Below are positions 27,997 to 37,019 of a DNA stretch of 64,000 bases, in pieces. The stretch lies in the NCBI GenBank assembly GCA_018402385.1, contig JAGYJA010000007.1, positions 372,001 to 436,000 of the forward strand, written 5' to 3'. The DNA is from Flavobacteriaceae bacterium. GTDB lineage: Bacteria; Bacteroidota; Bacteroidia; Flavobacteriales; Flavobacteriaceae. Every line of letters starts with the position of its first letter. The first letter of the stretch is position 1. The notes beneath the pieces are model-generated. The model was not told the DNA's origin and made no database searches. It saw only the letters and a program-made list of their open reading frames with translations. The translations under genes and the position numbers were made by a program.

Positions 27997-29310
27997 ATGT
28001 CAAAAAAGGTTTCAGGGTTTTCAAAACTCAATAAAACACAAAAAATAGACTGGCTCATTCAAAATTGTTTTTACGGGGATGCCACTTTTAAAGCTATTTT
28101 ACTTTCTTACTGGAACAGCAACAGTAAATTGCAACAGCTTCACGACGAGTTTATAGAAAACACCATTAGCAACTTTTACCTTCCTTTTGCGATTGCTCCA
28201 AATTTTTTAATTAACGAGAGATTATTCACAATTCCAATGGTTATAGAGGAAAGCTCTGTGGTAGCGGCGGCAAGTAATGCAGCAAAATTTTGGCTAGACA
28301 GGGGCGGTTTCAAAGCTGAAGTCCTTTCAACAACTAAAAACGGTCAGGTACACTTTAATTTTTTTGGCGATAAACAAAAACTCATTGCTTTTTTTAAAAT
28401 TGTAAAACCTACTCTTTTCAAAAGTATTGAAGATTTTGAAAAAAACATGAAAAAAAGAGGCGGTGGTTTATTAAACATTGAACTCATCGATAAAAACTCA
28501 AAACTTCCGGGTTATTATCAACTCCATTGTACCTTTGAAACTGCAGATGCCATGGGTGCCAATTTTATAAATAGCTGTCTTGAGCAATTTGCTAAAACAT
28601 TTAAAAAGGAAGCTTTATTATTTTCAGATTTTTCGCAAAGCGAAAAGGAAATTGATGTGGTGATGAGCATTCTTTCAAACTATGTCCCCGAGTGTCTTGT
28701 GAGAGCAGAAGTTTCTTGTAAAGTTGACAAACTCACCACGCCTGAATTTGACGGTCATTATTTTGCCGAAAAATTTATAAGAGCGATTGAGATTGCCCAT
28801 GTAGAGCCAAGGCGTGCTGTCACTCACAATAAAGGAATCATGAATGGGCTGGATGCCGTGGTTCTTGCCACCGGAAACGACTTTAGAGCCATTGAAGCCG
28901 GGGTTCATGCTTTTGCTTCGAGAACAGGTCACTATTCCAGCTTAACCAATGCTGAAATTCACGGTGATACTTTTCGATTTTGGATAGAAATACCGCTAGC
29001 TATTGGCACTGTGGGGGGATTGACATCGCTTCATCCGTTGGTGAAAGTCGCTCTGGGTATTCTGCAATATCCAAATGCAAAAGAGCTAATGCAGATTATG
29101 GCTGTGACAGGATTGGCTCAAAATTTTGCTGCTGTTAAATCACTCATCACCACAGGCATTCAGGAAGGCCATATGAAAATGCATTTGATGAATATTCTCA
29201 ATCAATTAAATGCCAGCTCTGATGAAAAAGAAAAAGCGATTGTATATTTTCAACATACAACGGTTTCTCATACGGCTGCAATTTCTTATATTGAATCTTT
29301 AAGAAAATAA
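27997..29310 (+). CDS. Hydroxymethylglutaryl-CoA reductase, class II type
   Basis: A 437-residue enzyme that interconverts HMG-CoA and mevalonate. The class II (bacterial) form is shown by length and by the catalytic Glu motif IEESSVVAAASNAAKFW (about residues 87-103). Also present are the Lys-containing RAEVSCKVDKL and the catalytic Asp in VLATGNDFRAIEAGVHAFAS (about residue 292). A Gly-rich TVGGLTSLHP stretch follows. Flavobacteria make isoprenoids by the mevalonate pathway, so a biosynthetic role is likely despite the 'degradative' label of the class. Its stop codon is followed directly by the ATG of the GHMP kinase. Confidence 0.93.
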   Translation: MSKKVSGFSKLNKTQKIDWLIQNCFYGDATFKAILLSYWNSNSKLQQLHDEFIENTISNFYLPFAIAPNFLINERLFTIPMVIEESSVVAAASNAAKFWLDRGGFKAEVLSTTKNGQVHFNFFGDKQKLIAFFKIVKPTLFKSIEDFEKNMKKRGGGLLNIELIDKNSKLPGYYQLHCTFETADAMGANFINSCLEQFAKTFKKEALLFSDFSQSEKEIDVVMSILSNYVPECLVRAEVSCKVDKLTTPEFDGHYFAEKFIRAIEIAHVEPRRAVTHNKGIMNGLDAVVLATGNDFRAIEAGVHAFASRTGHYSSLTNAEIHGDTFRFWIEIPLAIGTVGGLTSLHPLVKVALGILQYPNAKELMQIMAVTGLAQNFAAVKSLITTGIQEGHMKMHLMNILNQLNASSDEKEKAIVYFQHTTVSHTAAISYIESLRK

Positions 29311-30222
29311 ATGGTAAATAAAACCTTTTACAGCAACGGAAAGCTATTGATTACTGCAGAATATCTTGTTCTTGATGGTGCAGAAGCGCTGGCAATTCCC
29401 ACTGTTTATGGTCAGGATTTAAATGTAAAAAATACAGACAAGGAAGGGTTATTCTGGACGAGTAAAAATGACAAAGGAGCCGTTTGGTTTGAGGCAATTT
29501 TTCAAATCATTCCAAAATTATCCATCAAATCATCTTCAGATCATAAAATTGCTGAAACACTTTTGGACATTCTTCAGACCGCAAAAAAATTGAATGCTGG
29601 TTTTCTTACTGATTTTTCAGGCTTTGAGGTTATTACTCATTTAAATTTTCCCAGGGAATGGGGTCTGGGTACTTCATCGACATTGATTAACAATATCGCT
29701 CAATGGGCAGCGGTGGATGCTTTTGATCTTTTAGAAAACAGCTTTCGCGGAAGCGGGTATGACATTGCTTGTGCGCAAGCTGATACACCAATCGTGTATT
29801 CAAAATCAAAACACGTATCAAAATCTCAGCAAGTAAACCTAAAATGGCCATTTAGTGAGTCCCTATTTTTTGTGTATCTCAACAAGAAACAGGACAGTAA
29901 AAAAGCGATTGCTCATTACAATGCACTTTCTCAAAACAAGGAGTTACATATTAAAAAAGTAAATGAGCTCACAAAACAGTTTATAAATTGCAACACTCTA
30001 TCTCAATTTGAAGCATTCATTGAAGCACACGAAGACTTACTTTCAGACCTATTAAAAATCCCAAAAATCAAAGACAGTTTATTTGCTGATTACAGCGGGA
30101 GTATTAAAAGTCTTGGAGCATGGGGTGGTGACTTTGTTTTGGTTACCCGAAAAGATGTGCTTGCTTATTTTACCGAAAGAGGATATAAAACTATTATTCC
30201 TTTTAATAAAATGGTGAAATAA
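29311..30222 (+). CDS. GYDIA-type GHMP kinase
   Basis: A 303-residue member of the GHMP kinase superfamily. The P-loop-like motif is FPREWGLGTSSTLINNIAQW (about residues 112-131), and the family-naming GSGYDIACAQ follows near 151. The C-terminal GAWGGDFVL (about 270) is the third GHMP motif. The gene begins at the base after the HMG-CoA reductase stop, so the two are translated together. It is probably a mevalonate-pathway kinase (mevalonate or phosphomevalonate). Which step it performs cannot be decided from sequence alone. A strong hairpin terminator follows at once. Confidence 0.9.
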   Translation: MVNKTFYSNGKLLITAEYLVLDGAEALAIPTVYGQDLNVKNTDKEGLFWTSKNDKGAVWFEAIFQIIPKLSIKSSSDHKIAETLLDILQTAKKLNAGFLTDFSGFEVITHLNFPREWGLGTSSTLINNIAQWAAVDAFDLLENSFRGSGYDIACAQADTPIVYSKSKHVSKSQQVNLKWPFSESLFFVYLNKKQDSKKAIAHYNALSQNKELHIKKVNELTKQFINCNTLSQFEAFIEAHEDLLSDLLKIPKIKDSLFADYSGSIKSLGAWGGDFVLVTRKDVLAYFTERGYKTIIPFNKMVK

Positions 30223-30223
30223 A

Positions 30224-30252
30224 AAAGCCTTTCAGTACAACTGAAAGGCTTT
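30224..30252. terminator. Bidirectional rho-independent terminator
   Basis: A perfect 13-bp stem (AAAGCCTTTCAGT with its complement) and a 3-base loop. A-rich sequence lies on one side and T-rich on the other, so it can stop both the GHMP kinase transcript and the convergent PpiD-like transcript. Confidence 0.85.
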
Positions 30253-30275
30253 CTATAAAGGTTTTAATTGCCCTT

Positions 30276-32402
30276 TTAATACAAATTCGTTCTGCGATCC
30301 TCTATCTTGGCTTTCTTTTTAAGCGCATTAAACACACTTGCATTGATATTTGAGGCTCTCCTGTTGTTAATTTGAGTAATATAACTTGAAAAGTCCTCTC
30401 TTTGAGCTGCCTCAATAGCAGAAAGTTTTCTCACCATATAGACTCCATTCTTTCCTTCAATAAGACCTGAGGTTTGTCCTTGATTCAGACCAAATGCAGT
30501 ACCCACAACTTTTGGTTCAGTACCGGCATCGGGGATGAGTGGTGATTTTCTGTTTAGAGCGTTTGCCCGTTTTACTTCAACATTATTTGCTGAAGCTAGT
30601 TCCTCTAAGGTGGTAACTTTGTTGTTTTCTATGATTTGTTTTGCCTTTTTCTCATTTCTTACCAAAGGAGTCACTTGAGCAGTTGCTTCAGAAATTGGCA
30701 TCAATCCTTTTGGGTTTTTATTTGTGAGTTGGACAATAGCATAACCGTTGTTGACATTAAATCTTTTAATGTCTCCCACATTTGTTTCTTTTTCAAAGGC
30801 CCATTTAACTATTTCGCGATTGGAGCCAATTCCGGGAATGTTTTCTTCCAGTTCACCCACTCGGTTTACGGGTCTCACATCACTAATATCATCTTCCTTT
30901 GCAGCTGAAATAAAATCTGTACTCAATGCTTTGGATTCAAATCGAGTTGCTTCGGTGAAGGTTTGGTTTAATGTTTGTTCTGAGGGCTGAACAGATTTGA
31001 CTACATAAGCCACTTTTATGGCTTTTTGTATGTTCTTTTGTTCTTCAATTTTTATGATAAAAAAGCCCAATTCTGTTTCAACGATTTCCATATCACCTTC
31101 ATCATTATCAAAGGCAAAATCATTAAATTCTTTGATTGAAACTGAACCGGGAGTTAAATAGCCCAGATCCCCTTTATTTTCTTCAACACCCGGGTCATCA
31201 GAAAATTGAACTGCAAGGTCTTCAAATTTTGATGCATCTCTTTTAGCGACATTTAAAAGGCTATCTGCAAGTGTTTTTGCTTCTTCTTGTGTTCTACTGG
31301 TTGAACCAGCTGTTTCTAGACCATCCCAAGATATCATTATGTGCTTGGTTTTGACTGAATCTGCCATTTGACGAATGTCTATTACCTTTGCCAAATTATA
31401 TCGCCCCTGAGTTTTGAAGGGTCCATATACTTCACCTTTATTTAAATTATAAAGGGTGTCTGCAACATCAGGAGGAAGTTGGTTTTTAAAAACCCATCTG
31501 TCAGTAAATTGACCTTCTGAGTGTTGAGAAACAAATGAAACTATGTCTGTTGCTTCTTGAAAGCTGGGAAGTGTATCATTTAATCCAGATATTGAATTGT
31601 ATTTGATTTGAGATTGCAAAAGCGCGTTTATTTCGTTTTCTATAGTTGCTTCATCTTCTTCTGAAGGAGTTTCAGCAAAAAGAACATATTGAAAATCAAC
31701 AGCAGCTTCTACCTCATATTTTTGAGCATTTCGCTTGATGTAATCCTCGATGTCTTTGTCAGATACTTGAATTTCTTCATCAGGAATACTTGAAAAAGGA
31801 ATATGTACAAATTCAACATCTACTTTATCATTTTCTAATTTGTATTCTTGTTTTCCTTCAAATATAGTTGCAGTCAAACCTGCTCTTATTAAGCTATAGT
31901 ATGTTTGTTCTATAGCGTTTTGGCTGATGGTTTTTTCAAAATCTACAAATTGAGCGTATTGTTCTGGTGCATTTTCTCTGACATCTGCCAAATATTCCTG
32001 AACTTTTAAAGGATCATAAATTCCGGCTTCATTTGAAAATGTGGGGTTCCCACTAAGATTTTGAGCCAAAGCATTTTGCAGCTGTTCATCGCTTATTTGT
32101 AAACCTAACTTTTCAAATTGCTCTCTGAACAAGTTTGCGCGCACTTCATTGTTCCAAACTGCGTTTGCTGCTTGTAAATTTGTGGCATTTGCTCCCATAT
32201 TTCTTAAAGCATTTTCTACTTTGTTTAAAAAATCATTACGGGGAATATCATTTCCATTGATAGTGCCTACTGTGTTTTGCTCTTTATTTGAAGTAAATCC
32301 TCCTCCATCGATTACATCAACAAAAACAAAAGCAAACAATGCCATTGCAATGATTACAATCAAAAATACCGAGCGTTGTCTAATTTTATTTAATACAGCC
32401 AT
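30276..32402 (-). CDS. PpiD/SurA-like peptidylprolyl isomerase, membrane-anchored
   Basis: A 708-residue periplasmic folding factor. It has an N-terminal membrane anchor (about residues 12-32, VFLIVIIAMALFAFVFVDVI), a SurA_N/PpiD N-terminal chaperone region (about 35-200) and parvulin-type rotamase domains. The better-preserved one is about 345-460 (TKHIMISWDGLE, ARKFEDLAVQFSDDPG type sequence, GDLGYL). It helps outer-membrane proteins fold. It is the last gene of the leftward coaX-lptC set and ends at a terminator shared with the GHMP kinase. The 193-base gap upstream holds no gene; relatives that I recall carry a CorC/HlyC-type gene there. Confidence 0.92.
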   Translation of the reverse strand: MAVLNKIRQRSVFLIVIIAMALFAFVFVDVIDGGGFTSNKEQNTVGTINGNDIPRNDFLNKVENALRNMGANATNLQAANAVWNNEVRANLFREQFEKLGLQISDEQLQNALAQNLSGNPTFSNEAGIYDPLKVQEYLADVRENAPEQYAQFVDFEKTISQNAIEQTYYSLIRAGLTATIFEGKQEYKLENDKVDVEFVHIPFSSIPDEEIQVSDKDIEDYIKRNAQKYEVEAAVDFQYVLFAETPSEEDEATIENEINALLQSQIKYNSISGLNDTLPSFQEATDIVSFVSQHSEGQFTDRWVFKNQLPPDVADTLYNLNKGEVYGPFKTQGRYNLAKVIDIRQMADSVKTKHIMISWDGLETAGSTSRTQEEAKTLADSLLNVAKRDASKFEDLAVQFSDDPGVEENKGDLGYLTPGSVSIKEFNDFAFDNDEGDMEIVETELGFFIIKIEEQKNIQKAIKVAYVVKSVQPSEQTLNQTFTEATRFESKALSTDFISAAKEDDISDVRPVNRVGELEENIPGIGSNREIVKWAFEKETNVGDIKRFNVNNGYAIVQLTNKNPKGLMPISEATAQVTPLVRNEKKAKQIIENNKVTTLEELASANNVEVKRANALNRKSPLIPDAGTEPKVVGTAFGLNQGQTSGLIEGKNGVYMVRKLSAIEAAQREDFSSYITQINNRRASNINASVFNALKKKAKIEDRRTNLY

Positions 32403-32595
32403 TTTTTATGAAATTTTATAGGGGGCGAAAATACCAATTTTGAACAACTTATGAAAAACTTATTGCTCAAAAATTCACTTATTTTTAAAAATAATTTAGT
32501 TGAAGAATTTATTGTCCCAAAAAGGGCTTGTTTTATATGAGGAACTGCTTTCTAAAACACGATAACAAGGTGTTTGTAAATCATATAAAAGTAAA

Positions 32596-32799
32596 TTATT
32601 TTTCGTTTTGTTGACGTTTTTCCAGTTTTTTTCTAAAGTTGCGTTTAAAGAAGAACATAAATAAAGCAACTACGCCAAAAAATATAAATAATTTAGCTCT
32701 ATCGAAATTCGTGTTCCAATTTGTAATAACTGCTATTAGAGATAGAAAAAACATCACTAAATAAGCATACTCAAAAATTTTATAAACTGTTTTATTCAT
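32596..32799 (-). CDS. Small two-helix membrane protein downstream of lptC
   Basis: A 67-residue protein with two hydrophobic segments (about residues 11-26 and 37-52) and a basic C-terminus (KRNFRKKLEKRQQ). Its ATG overlaps the end of lptC by eight bases, so it is probably translationally coupled. No family name is known to me. Its conserved-looking place between lptC and the PpiD gene suggests an envelope role, which is inference. Confidence 0.75.
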   Translation of the reverse strand: MNKTVYKIFEYAYLVMFFLSLIAVITNWNTNFDRAKLFIFFGVVALFMFFFKRNFRKKLEKRQQNEK

Positions 32800-33361
32800 C
32801 TTCTATAGTATTATCAACATATTGGACTCCCACATTTTTGCGGGAGATAAAGTTATTAAAATCCTCACTGGAATCAAAACGTGCTCCATCGTTGAATGAG
32901 CCGTCTTTAAATTTAATTTTATAAGGTTGATCTGTGAAAACCCATTTATTTTTTTGGTCCCAGTAGAGTTGATTTGCATTTAAAATTAAGCTGTCACTTG
33001 TAATTAAAACTACATTTCCTCTCAAATCCACTAAATTTGCTTCTTCAAAATGAATTCCATAATCTGAGGTCACAGTACTTTTCTCTCCATTTTCATTCCA
33101 GAATTGCACTTCAAGACCATCAGGAAATTCTGAAAAAGAAAAGTTATAATTTGAAAAATCTAGCAATGTGGGGGTCATAAGATTTGCCACCAGTTTGCCT
33201 GAATCTGTGTATTTTAAATCCACACCACTTCCTTCGGCAATGGGACCGAGGTCTGCTATGGAAAGTTGCTGTTTTTGTCTATAATTTCCTTCACAAGCAA
33301 AAAGCGTTATGACTGTAAAGACAGCCATAACGCTTTTTAAGCTATGTGAAAAAAAATTCAT
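32792..33361 (-). CDS. lptC: LPS export ABC transporter periplasmic protein LptC
   Basis: A 189-residue lipoprotein-like protein. The N-terminal signal SVMAVFTVITLFACEGN has a possible lipobox at Cys23, where proteobacterial LptC has a membrane anchor. The LptC beta-jellyroll follows, with the repeating pattern VTSDYGIHFEEANLVDLRGN and VFTDQPYKIKFKDGS. It would pass lipopolysaccharide from LptBFG to LptA in the periplasm. It lies between the TPR gene (one base apart) and a small membrane protein (overlapping). No other lpt genes are in the window. Confidence 0.88.
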   Translation of the reverse strand: MNFFSHSLKSVMAVFTVITLFACEGNYRQKQQLSIADLGPIAEGSGVDLKYTDSGKLVANLMTPTLLDFSNYNFSFSEFPDGLEVQFWNENGEKSTVTSDYGIHFEEANLVDLRGNVVLITSDSLILNANQLYWDQKNKWVFTDQPYKIKFKDGSFNDGARFDSSEDFNNFISRKNVGVQYVDNTIEDE

Positions 33362-33362
33362 T

Positions 33363-34733
33363 TTAAAGGTTTGGAACTCTTACACTTCCTCCCACCCAGC
33401 ACTTAAAGCTAATGGTTTTACCTTGCATACCTTCTTGAAAGATATCTGCATTTTGTGGAGCACGCTCCATATAGCTTTGAGCGGCAGCATTTGCGTTACT
33501 AGCTACAGATGGATCAACTCGAGCAGCTTTTCTAGCTTCTTCAGCAGCTAGCCAATTGATAGCTCTTTTTTCAAAGATGGTTTCACCACAATTATTAGAA
33601 CTATTAGCATACATTCTTGCTATTTGAAGGTAAGCTCTCCCATAAGAAGGCATTGCTTCTATTGCTTTTCTATAAAAGGATCTCGCATTACCTAAGCTGC
33701 CAGCATTTCTGTAATTTTCTCCAATGTTATAGTAAGTCCTTGCTTTTCTTGCATTATCTGTTTCCAATTCAGCAGATTGAACATAGTAGTCAAGTGCAAC
33801 TTTAGGTTTACCATCAGCCTCAGCCAATTGTCCTAAATAGAATGCAGATCTAGATGATGGGTTTAAGTTATGTAACTCTTGTACTAATTTGAAAAATAAA
33901 GGATCTTCACATTCTTTAGCAGAAAGTCTTCCTGCAGCCCCTTGCAACCAGTTTATATCTCCTTTTTTCTGTTCAAAATCTCTTTCATACATAGGGACTA
34001 GATTTTCACAATCTGCAAGTATTCCCAGTTTTCCGTTCACACTTCCTTTCACCTGTGAATATGCTCTAAGATTTGTTTCTCCGGCACTTAACAGTTTTGA
34101 TTGTGATTGATTTAATGCTTCTCCCGCATCTTGCTTTTCAATTAAGGGTGTGATTTTGGATGCAAGTGCATTTTCTTCAAGTTCAATTTTTCCAATCAAC
34201 TCATCATAAAGTTCAAAAACTTCCAGTATATCTTTCTCTCCAGAATCATGCAAGTCAACGGCAAGTGAAAAATAGGTGTATAATGCCTTAGGACTTGTGA
34301 AATTCTCTTTATCTTTTTTGTATGCGGCATCAAACGCATCAAATTGTTCCTGAGCTGATCCAATTTTATTATCAAACATTACTTGAGCAAAATCTGCTAA
34401 GATACCACCTTCAGTAGTTTTGGTTGGAAAATGCTGTAAACGCTCTCTAAGCAACTTTTTATACTCATTATAATGAGTCATTTTTTGGTCTTGAGGTGCA
34501 TTTTCTATGCTGTTTTTATACAATCTTTCTCCATATTGATATATGGACAAATGGAATGAAGCACAATTTTTACGTAACTCTTCCAAGTGTGGAAGGGCCG
34601 CTTTATAATTTTCAATTTTTGCTTGTTCAACAAAGAGATTTAAAGATATTGTACAATCTTCATTGTTTGAGGCAAAGCCAGTGTTAACCGCCATAAGCAT
34701 TGTCAAAAATAAAAATGTGATTTTAGTTTTCAT
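33363..34733 (-). CDS. Secreted TPR-repeat protein
   Basis: A 456-residue exported protein starting at 34733 (MKTKITFLFLTMLMAVNTGF, signal peptide). The earlier in-frame ATG at 34784 would overlap the outer-membrane protein gene and hide the signal peptide, so I rejected it. TPR units are visible about 315-420 (SAFYLGQLAEADGKPKVALD, ARTYYNIGENYRNAGSLGNA, GRAYLQIARMYANSS). The C-terminal part carries CWVGGSVRVPNL. Two Cys near the start of the mature protein may form a disulfide. The job is probably assembling an envelope complex. It sits between an outer-membrane protein and lptC. Confidence 0.85.
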   Translation of the reverse strand: MKTKITFLFLTMLMAVNTGFASNNEDCTISLNLFVEQAKIENYKAALPHLEELRKNCASFHLSIYQYGERLYKNSIENAPQDQKMTHYNEYKKLLRERLQHFPTKTTEGGILADFAQVMFDNKIGSAQEQFDAFDAAYKKDKENFTSPKALYTYFSLAVDLHDSGEKDILEVFELYDELIGKIELEENALASKITPLIEKQDAGEALNQSQSKLLSAGETNLRAYSQVKGSVNGKLGILADCENLVPMYERDFEQKKGDINWLQGAAGRLSAKECEDPLFFKLVQELHNLNPSSRSAFYLGQLAEADGKPKVALDYYVQSAELETDNARKARTYYNIGENYRNAGSLGNARSFYRKAIEAMPSYGRAYLQIARMYANSSNNCGETIFEKRAINWLAAEEARKAARVDPSVASNANAAAQSYMERAPQNADIFQEGMQGKTISFKCWVGGSVRVPNL

Positions 34734-34756
34734 TGGTAATAATTTTTTGTGAAATA

Positions 34757-36001
34757 TTAATCGTAAAGTGTTTTTATAAACCATCTATCATTTAAAGATA
34801 AGCTTATGATTGTATTGAAAAAGTTTTCTTTTACCAGCCCATTGTTTGTTGTGCCTCTATTTCCATACTCAAAACCGATGTTAAGATTTGAGAACAATCT
34901 CCCCACAGGCATTCCTACTCCAAAAGATATGCCAAACTCATTTATCTTCTCATTGTTAATGACCAAGCCTGTGTTTTCATATCTGATTCCTGCTCTATAT
35001 GTTACTTTTTTAAAATACCCTGAAAGCGCATTATGACTGGGAACAAAGAAACCTCCCAGTTTGTATCTGGAAGAATTGGTGAAACTTACATTATCAAGTG
35101 AGAAAGCTCTGTTAGTAAAATTACTAGTTTCTTGGAGTGAGTACTCTCCTCCAACAAACCATCTTCTTGGTTCTCCAACACCAATACCAAAGGAATATTG
35201 AGATGGAAGTGTTAGTTTTGTATCTTCAACATCAACATCACGTGGATCTACTTCTACTTGAAAGTCTGAGTTAGGTATAAAAACACTGGAAACTGTTCTG
35301 AAATTTTCAGAATTTAGTCTTGTTTCAGGAGTATAGGTAAATGAAGAAAACATTTCTAAGTTTTCTTTTATCATTCTTTTGTATGTAGCTCCAAAATTAA
35401 GACTAAAACCAGATAAATCTGACCTGTTCACTTCCTGGGTAGCAAACTCAACATCAGCATTAGAAAGTAATGAATTATTTTCTATGTTACCAAAGTTGTA
35501 ATTAGCATCAATCCCGACACTAAAATTATCTGTTATGAGGTAGCCCAAAGATAAAAAAACTTTATTCATTCCTCCCTGACCCGTATTTTGGATCATACTT
35601 TCACCCGATTGATTTTCCAAATTATATCCCACAGACGTCAAAGGCAGTATTCCAAAACCGGCACCAAATTTTTCACCAAGTGGAACTCCCAGCGCCAGAT
35701 AATTGATTGAAGTTGAAGATGCATTTCCTTTTTCTTCAAGGGTTTCTTGAGTGACATATTTGTGAGCACCCCCCACTGAAAATGCGACAAGTTTTAAATG
35801 TGCATATCCTGATGGATTTTGTAAATTTAAGTGGATGCTATCTGAATACATACTAATACCTCCCATACTCCTGTTTTCAACAGTGCCTCTAAAATTTGTT
35901 GATCCAACCCCAAAAAATGAATATGGAGAAGAGGTTGCTTCTTGTGCAGATGTTACTGTAGTAATACATACTAGAATTATTACTAAAAGTCGTTGTATCA
36001 T
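34757..36001 (-). CDS. Outer-membrane beta-barrel protein, OmpP1/FadL-like
   Basis: A 414-residue protein with signal peptide MIQRLLVIILVCITTVTSAQ and many alternating amphipathic strands with aromatic ends. The mature start SSPYSFFGVGSTNFRGTVEN and the SMGGISMYSD segment are typical of FadL-like barrels in Bacteroidota. The C-terminus IISLSLNDRWFIKTLYD resembles a terminal beta strand. The ligand is unknown. It lies three bases downstream of coaX and 23 bases upstream of the TPR gene in one leftward operon. Confidence 0.8.
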   Translation of the reverse strand: MIQRLLVIILVCITTVTSAQEATSSPYSFFGVGSTNFRGTVENRSMGGISMYSDSIHLNLQNPSGYAHLKLVAFSVGGAHKYVTQETLEEKGNASSTSINYLALGVPLGEKFGAGFGILPLTSVGYNLENQSGESMIQNTGQGGMNKVFLSLGYLITDNFSVGIDANYNFGNIENNSLLSNADVEFATQEVNRSDLSGFSLNFGATYKRMIKENLEMFSSFTYTPETRLNSENFRTVSSVFIPNSDFQVEVDPRDVDVEDTKLTLPSQYSFGIGVGEPRRWFVGGEYSLQETSNFTNRAFSLDNVSFTNSSRYKLGGFFVPSHNALSGYFKKVTYRAGIRYENTGLVINNEKINEFGISFGVGMPVGRLFSNLNIGFEYGNRGTTNNGLVKENFFNTIISLSLNDRWFIKTLYD

Positions 36002-36004
36002 GTA

Positions 36005-36730
36005 TTAATGATTATATTCTAATAAATAGTTTAAACCTTCCAGAAGAAAATTTGAATTGGCAAATATGCTATTTTTTAATCTATCTCGCAAAAAATGTAC
36101 ATTACCGCCTGTTAAAATAACTGTTAAATCTTCAAAATCTTGTTTGTAATGACTTATCACTCCATCAACTTCAAGAGTCACACCAAAAATCACTCCGGAG
36201 TGAATAGAAGTTTGTGTGGAATTACCAATTATGTTTATTGGGGGGTTTGCATCCAGTAATGGCAATCTTTCTGTGTAAGCATGCAAAGCCTTATACCTCA
36301 TATTAATTCCCGGAGAAATTGCTCCCCCTTTGTAGTACCCGTCTGAATTTAAAAAATCATATGTGATACAAGTTCCTACATCAATGATTAAAGTATTTTT
36401 ACCTTGATATTGATCACAAGCAGCACTTACCAAAGCTATCCTGTCAACACCTAAGCTTAATGGAGTTGTATAATCATTGACAAAAGGAGTTTTTATCTGA
36501 GGAGTAATTTCAAACACCTTAAAATGCCTGTACAATTTACTTTTTGATTTTTCAGAAAAACCACCTACAACACTCAAAACAACTTGTTTTGTTGAGGGGT
36601 ATTCGGTTAAAATAAACTCAATATTCTTATCAAAATCAGACTTTACGTCAATTTTTTTGTAAACCAAGATTTTCTTATCAAAAATCGCCAGTTTAATTAA
36701 AGTATTTCCAACATCAACTATTAAGTTCAT
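36005..36730 (-). CDS. coaX: Type III pantothenate kinase
   Basis: A 241-residue ASKHA-fold enzyme for the first step of coenzyme A synthesis. Motifs: LIVDVGNTLIKLAIF (residues 3-17, phosphate-binding Asp6), TPLSLGVDRIALVSAA with the GxDR pantothenate site, IDVGTCITYDFL (catalytic Asp) and GGAISPGINMRYKALHAYTE. It heads the leftward envelope operon and has a full Bacteroidota promoter 19 bases upstream of the ATG. It faces the tRNA-Phe promoter divergently. Confidence 0.96.
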   Translation of the reverse strand: MNLIVDVGNTLIKLAIFDKKILVYKKIDVKSDFDKNIEFILTEYPSTKQVVLSVVGGFSEKSKSKLYRHFKVFEITPQIKTPFVNDYTTPLSLGVDRIALVSAACDQYQGKNTLIIDVGTCITYDFLNSDGYYKGGAISPGINMRYKALHAYTERLPLLDANPPINIIGNSTQTSIHSGVIFGVTLEVDGVISHYKQDFEDLTVILTGGNVHFLRDRLKNSIFANSNFLLEGLNYLLEYNH

Positions 36731-36748
36731 TTATAATCAAATAAGGGA

Positions 36749-36781
36749 CAAAAATACAATTTGAAATTTTATTACTTGCAA
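36749..36781 (-). promoter_or_regulatory. Bacteroidota promoter of the coaX operon
   Basis: On the minus strand: TTG (36781-36779), a 22-base spacer, then TATTTTTG (36756-36749), a full match to TTG-N17-23-TANNTTTG. The predicted transcript would start near 36745, about 15 bases before the coaX ATG. Confidence 0.75.
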
Positions 36782-36820
36782 ACCACTTGAAGAAATTAAA
36801 ACTTTTTTTAATTTTATGCT

Positions 36821-36849
36821 TTGCACAAAATAAAATAAATTTATATTTG
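36821..36849 (+). promoter_or_regulatory. Bacteroidota promoter of tRNA-Phe
   Basis: TTG at 36821-36823, an 18-base spacer and TATATTTG at 36842-36849, an exact match to the consensus. Transcription would start near 36853, giving a precursor with a leader of about 54 bases. Confidence 0.8.
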
Positions 36850-36906
36850 CACCCGCTTAAGCAACTACTTTGTTTTGCTTTAGTGGGCAAAGCCTAAAAA
36901 CCGAAA

Positions 36907-36979
<73 letters not shown>

Positions 36980-36984
36980 CAAAT

Positions 36985-37016
36985 AATCCCCAAGCATAAT
37001 TGTTTGGGGATTTTTT
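36985..37016 (+). terminator. Rho-independent terminator of tRNA-Phe
   Basis: AATCCCCAA (36985-36993) pairs perfectly with TTGGGGATT (37004-37012) around a 10-base loop and is followed by TTTT. It starts six bases after the tRNA. Confidence 0.85.
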
Positions 37017-37019
37017 ATT

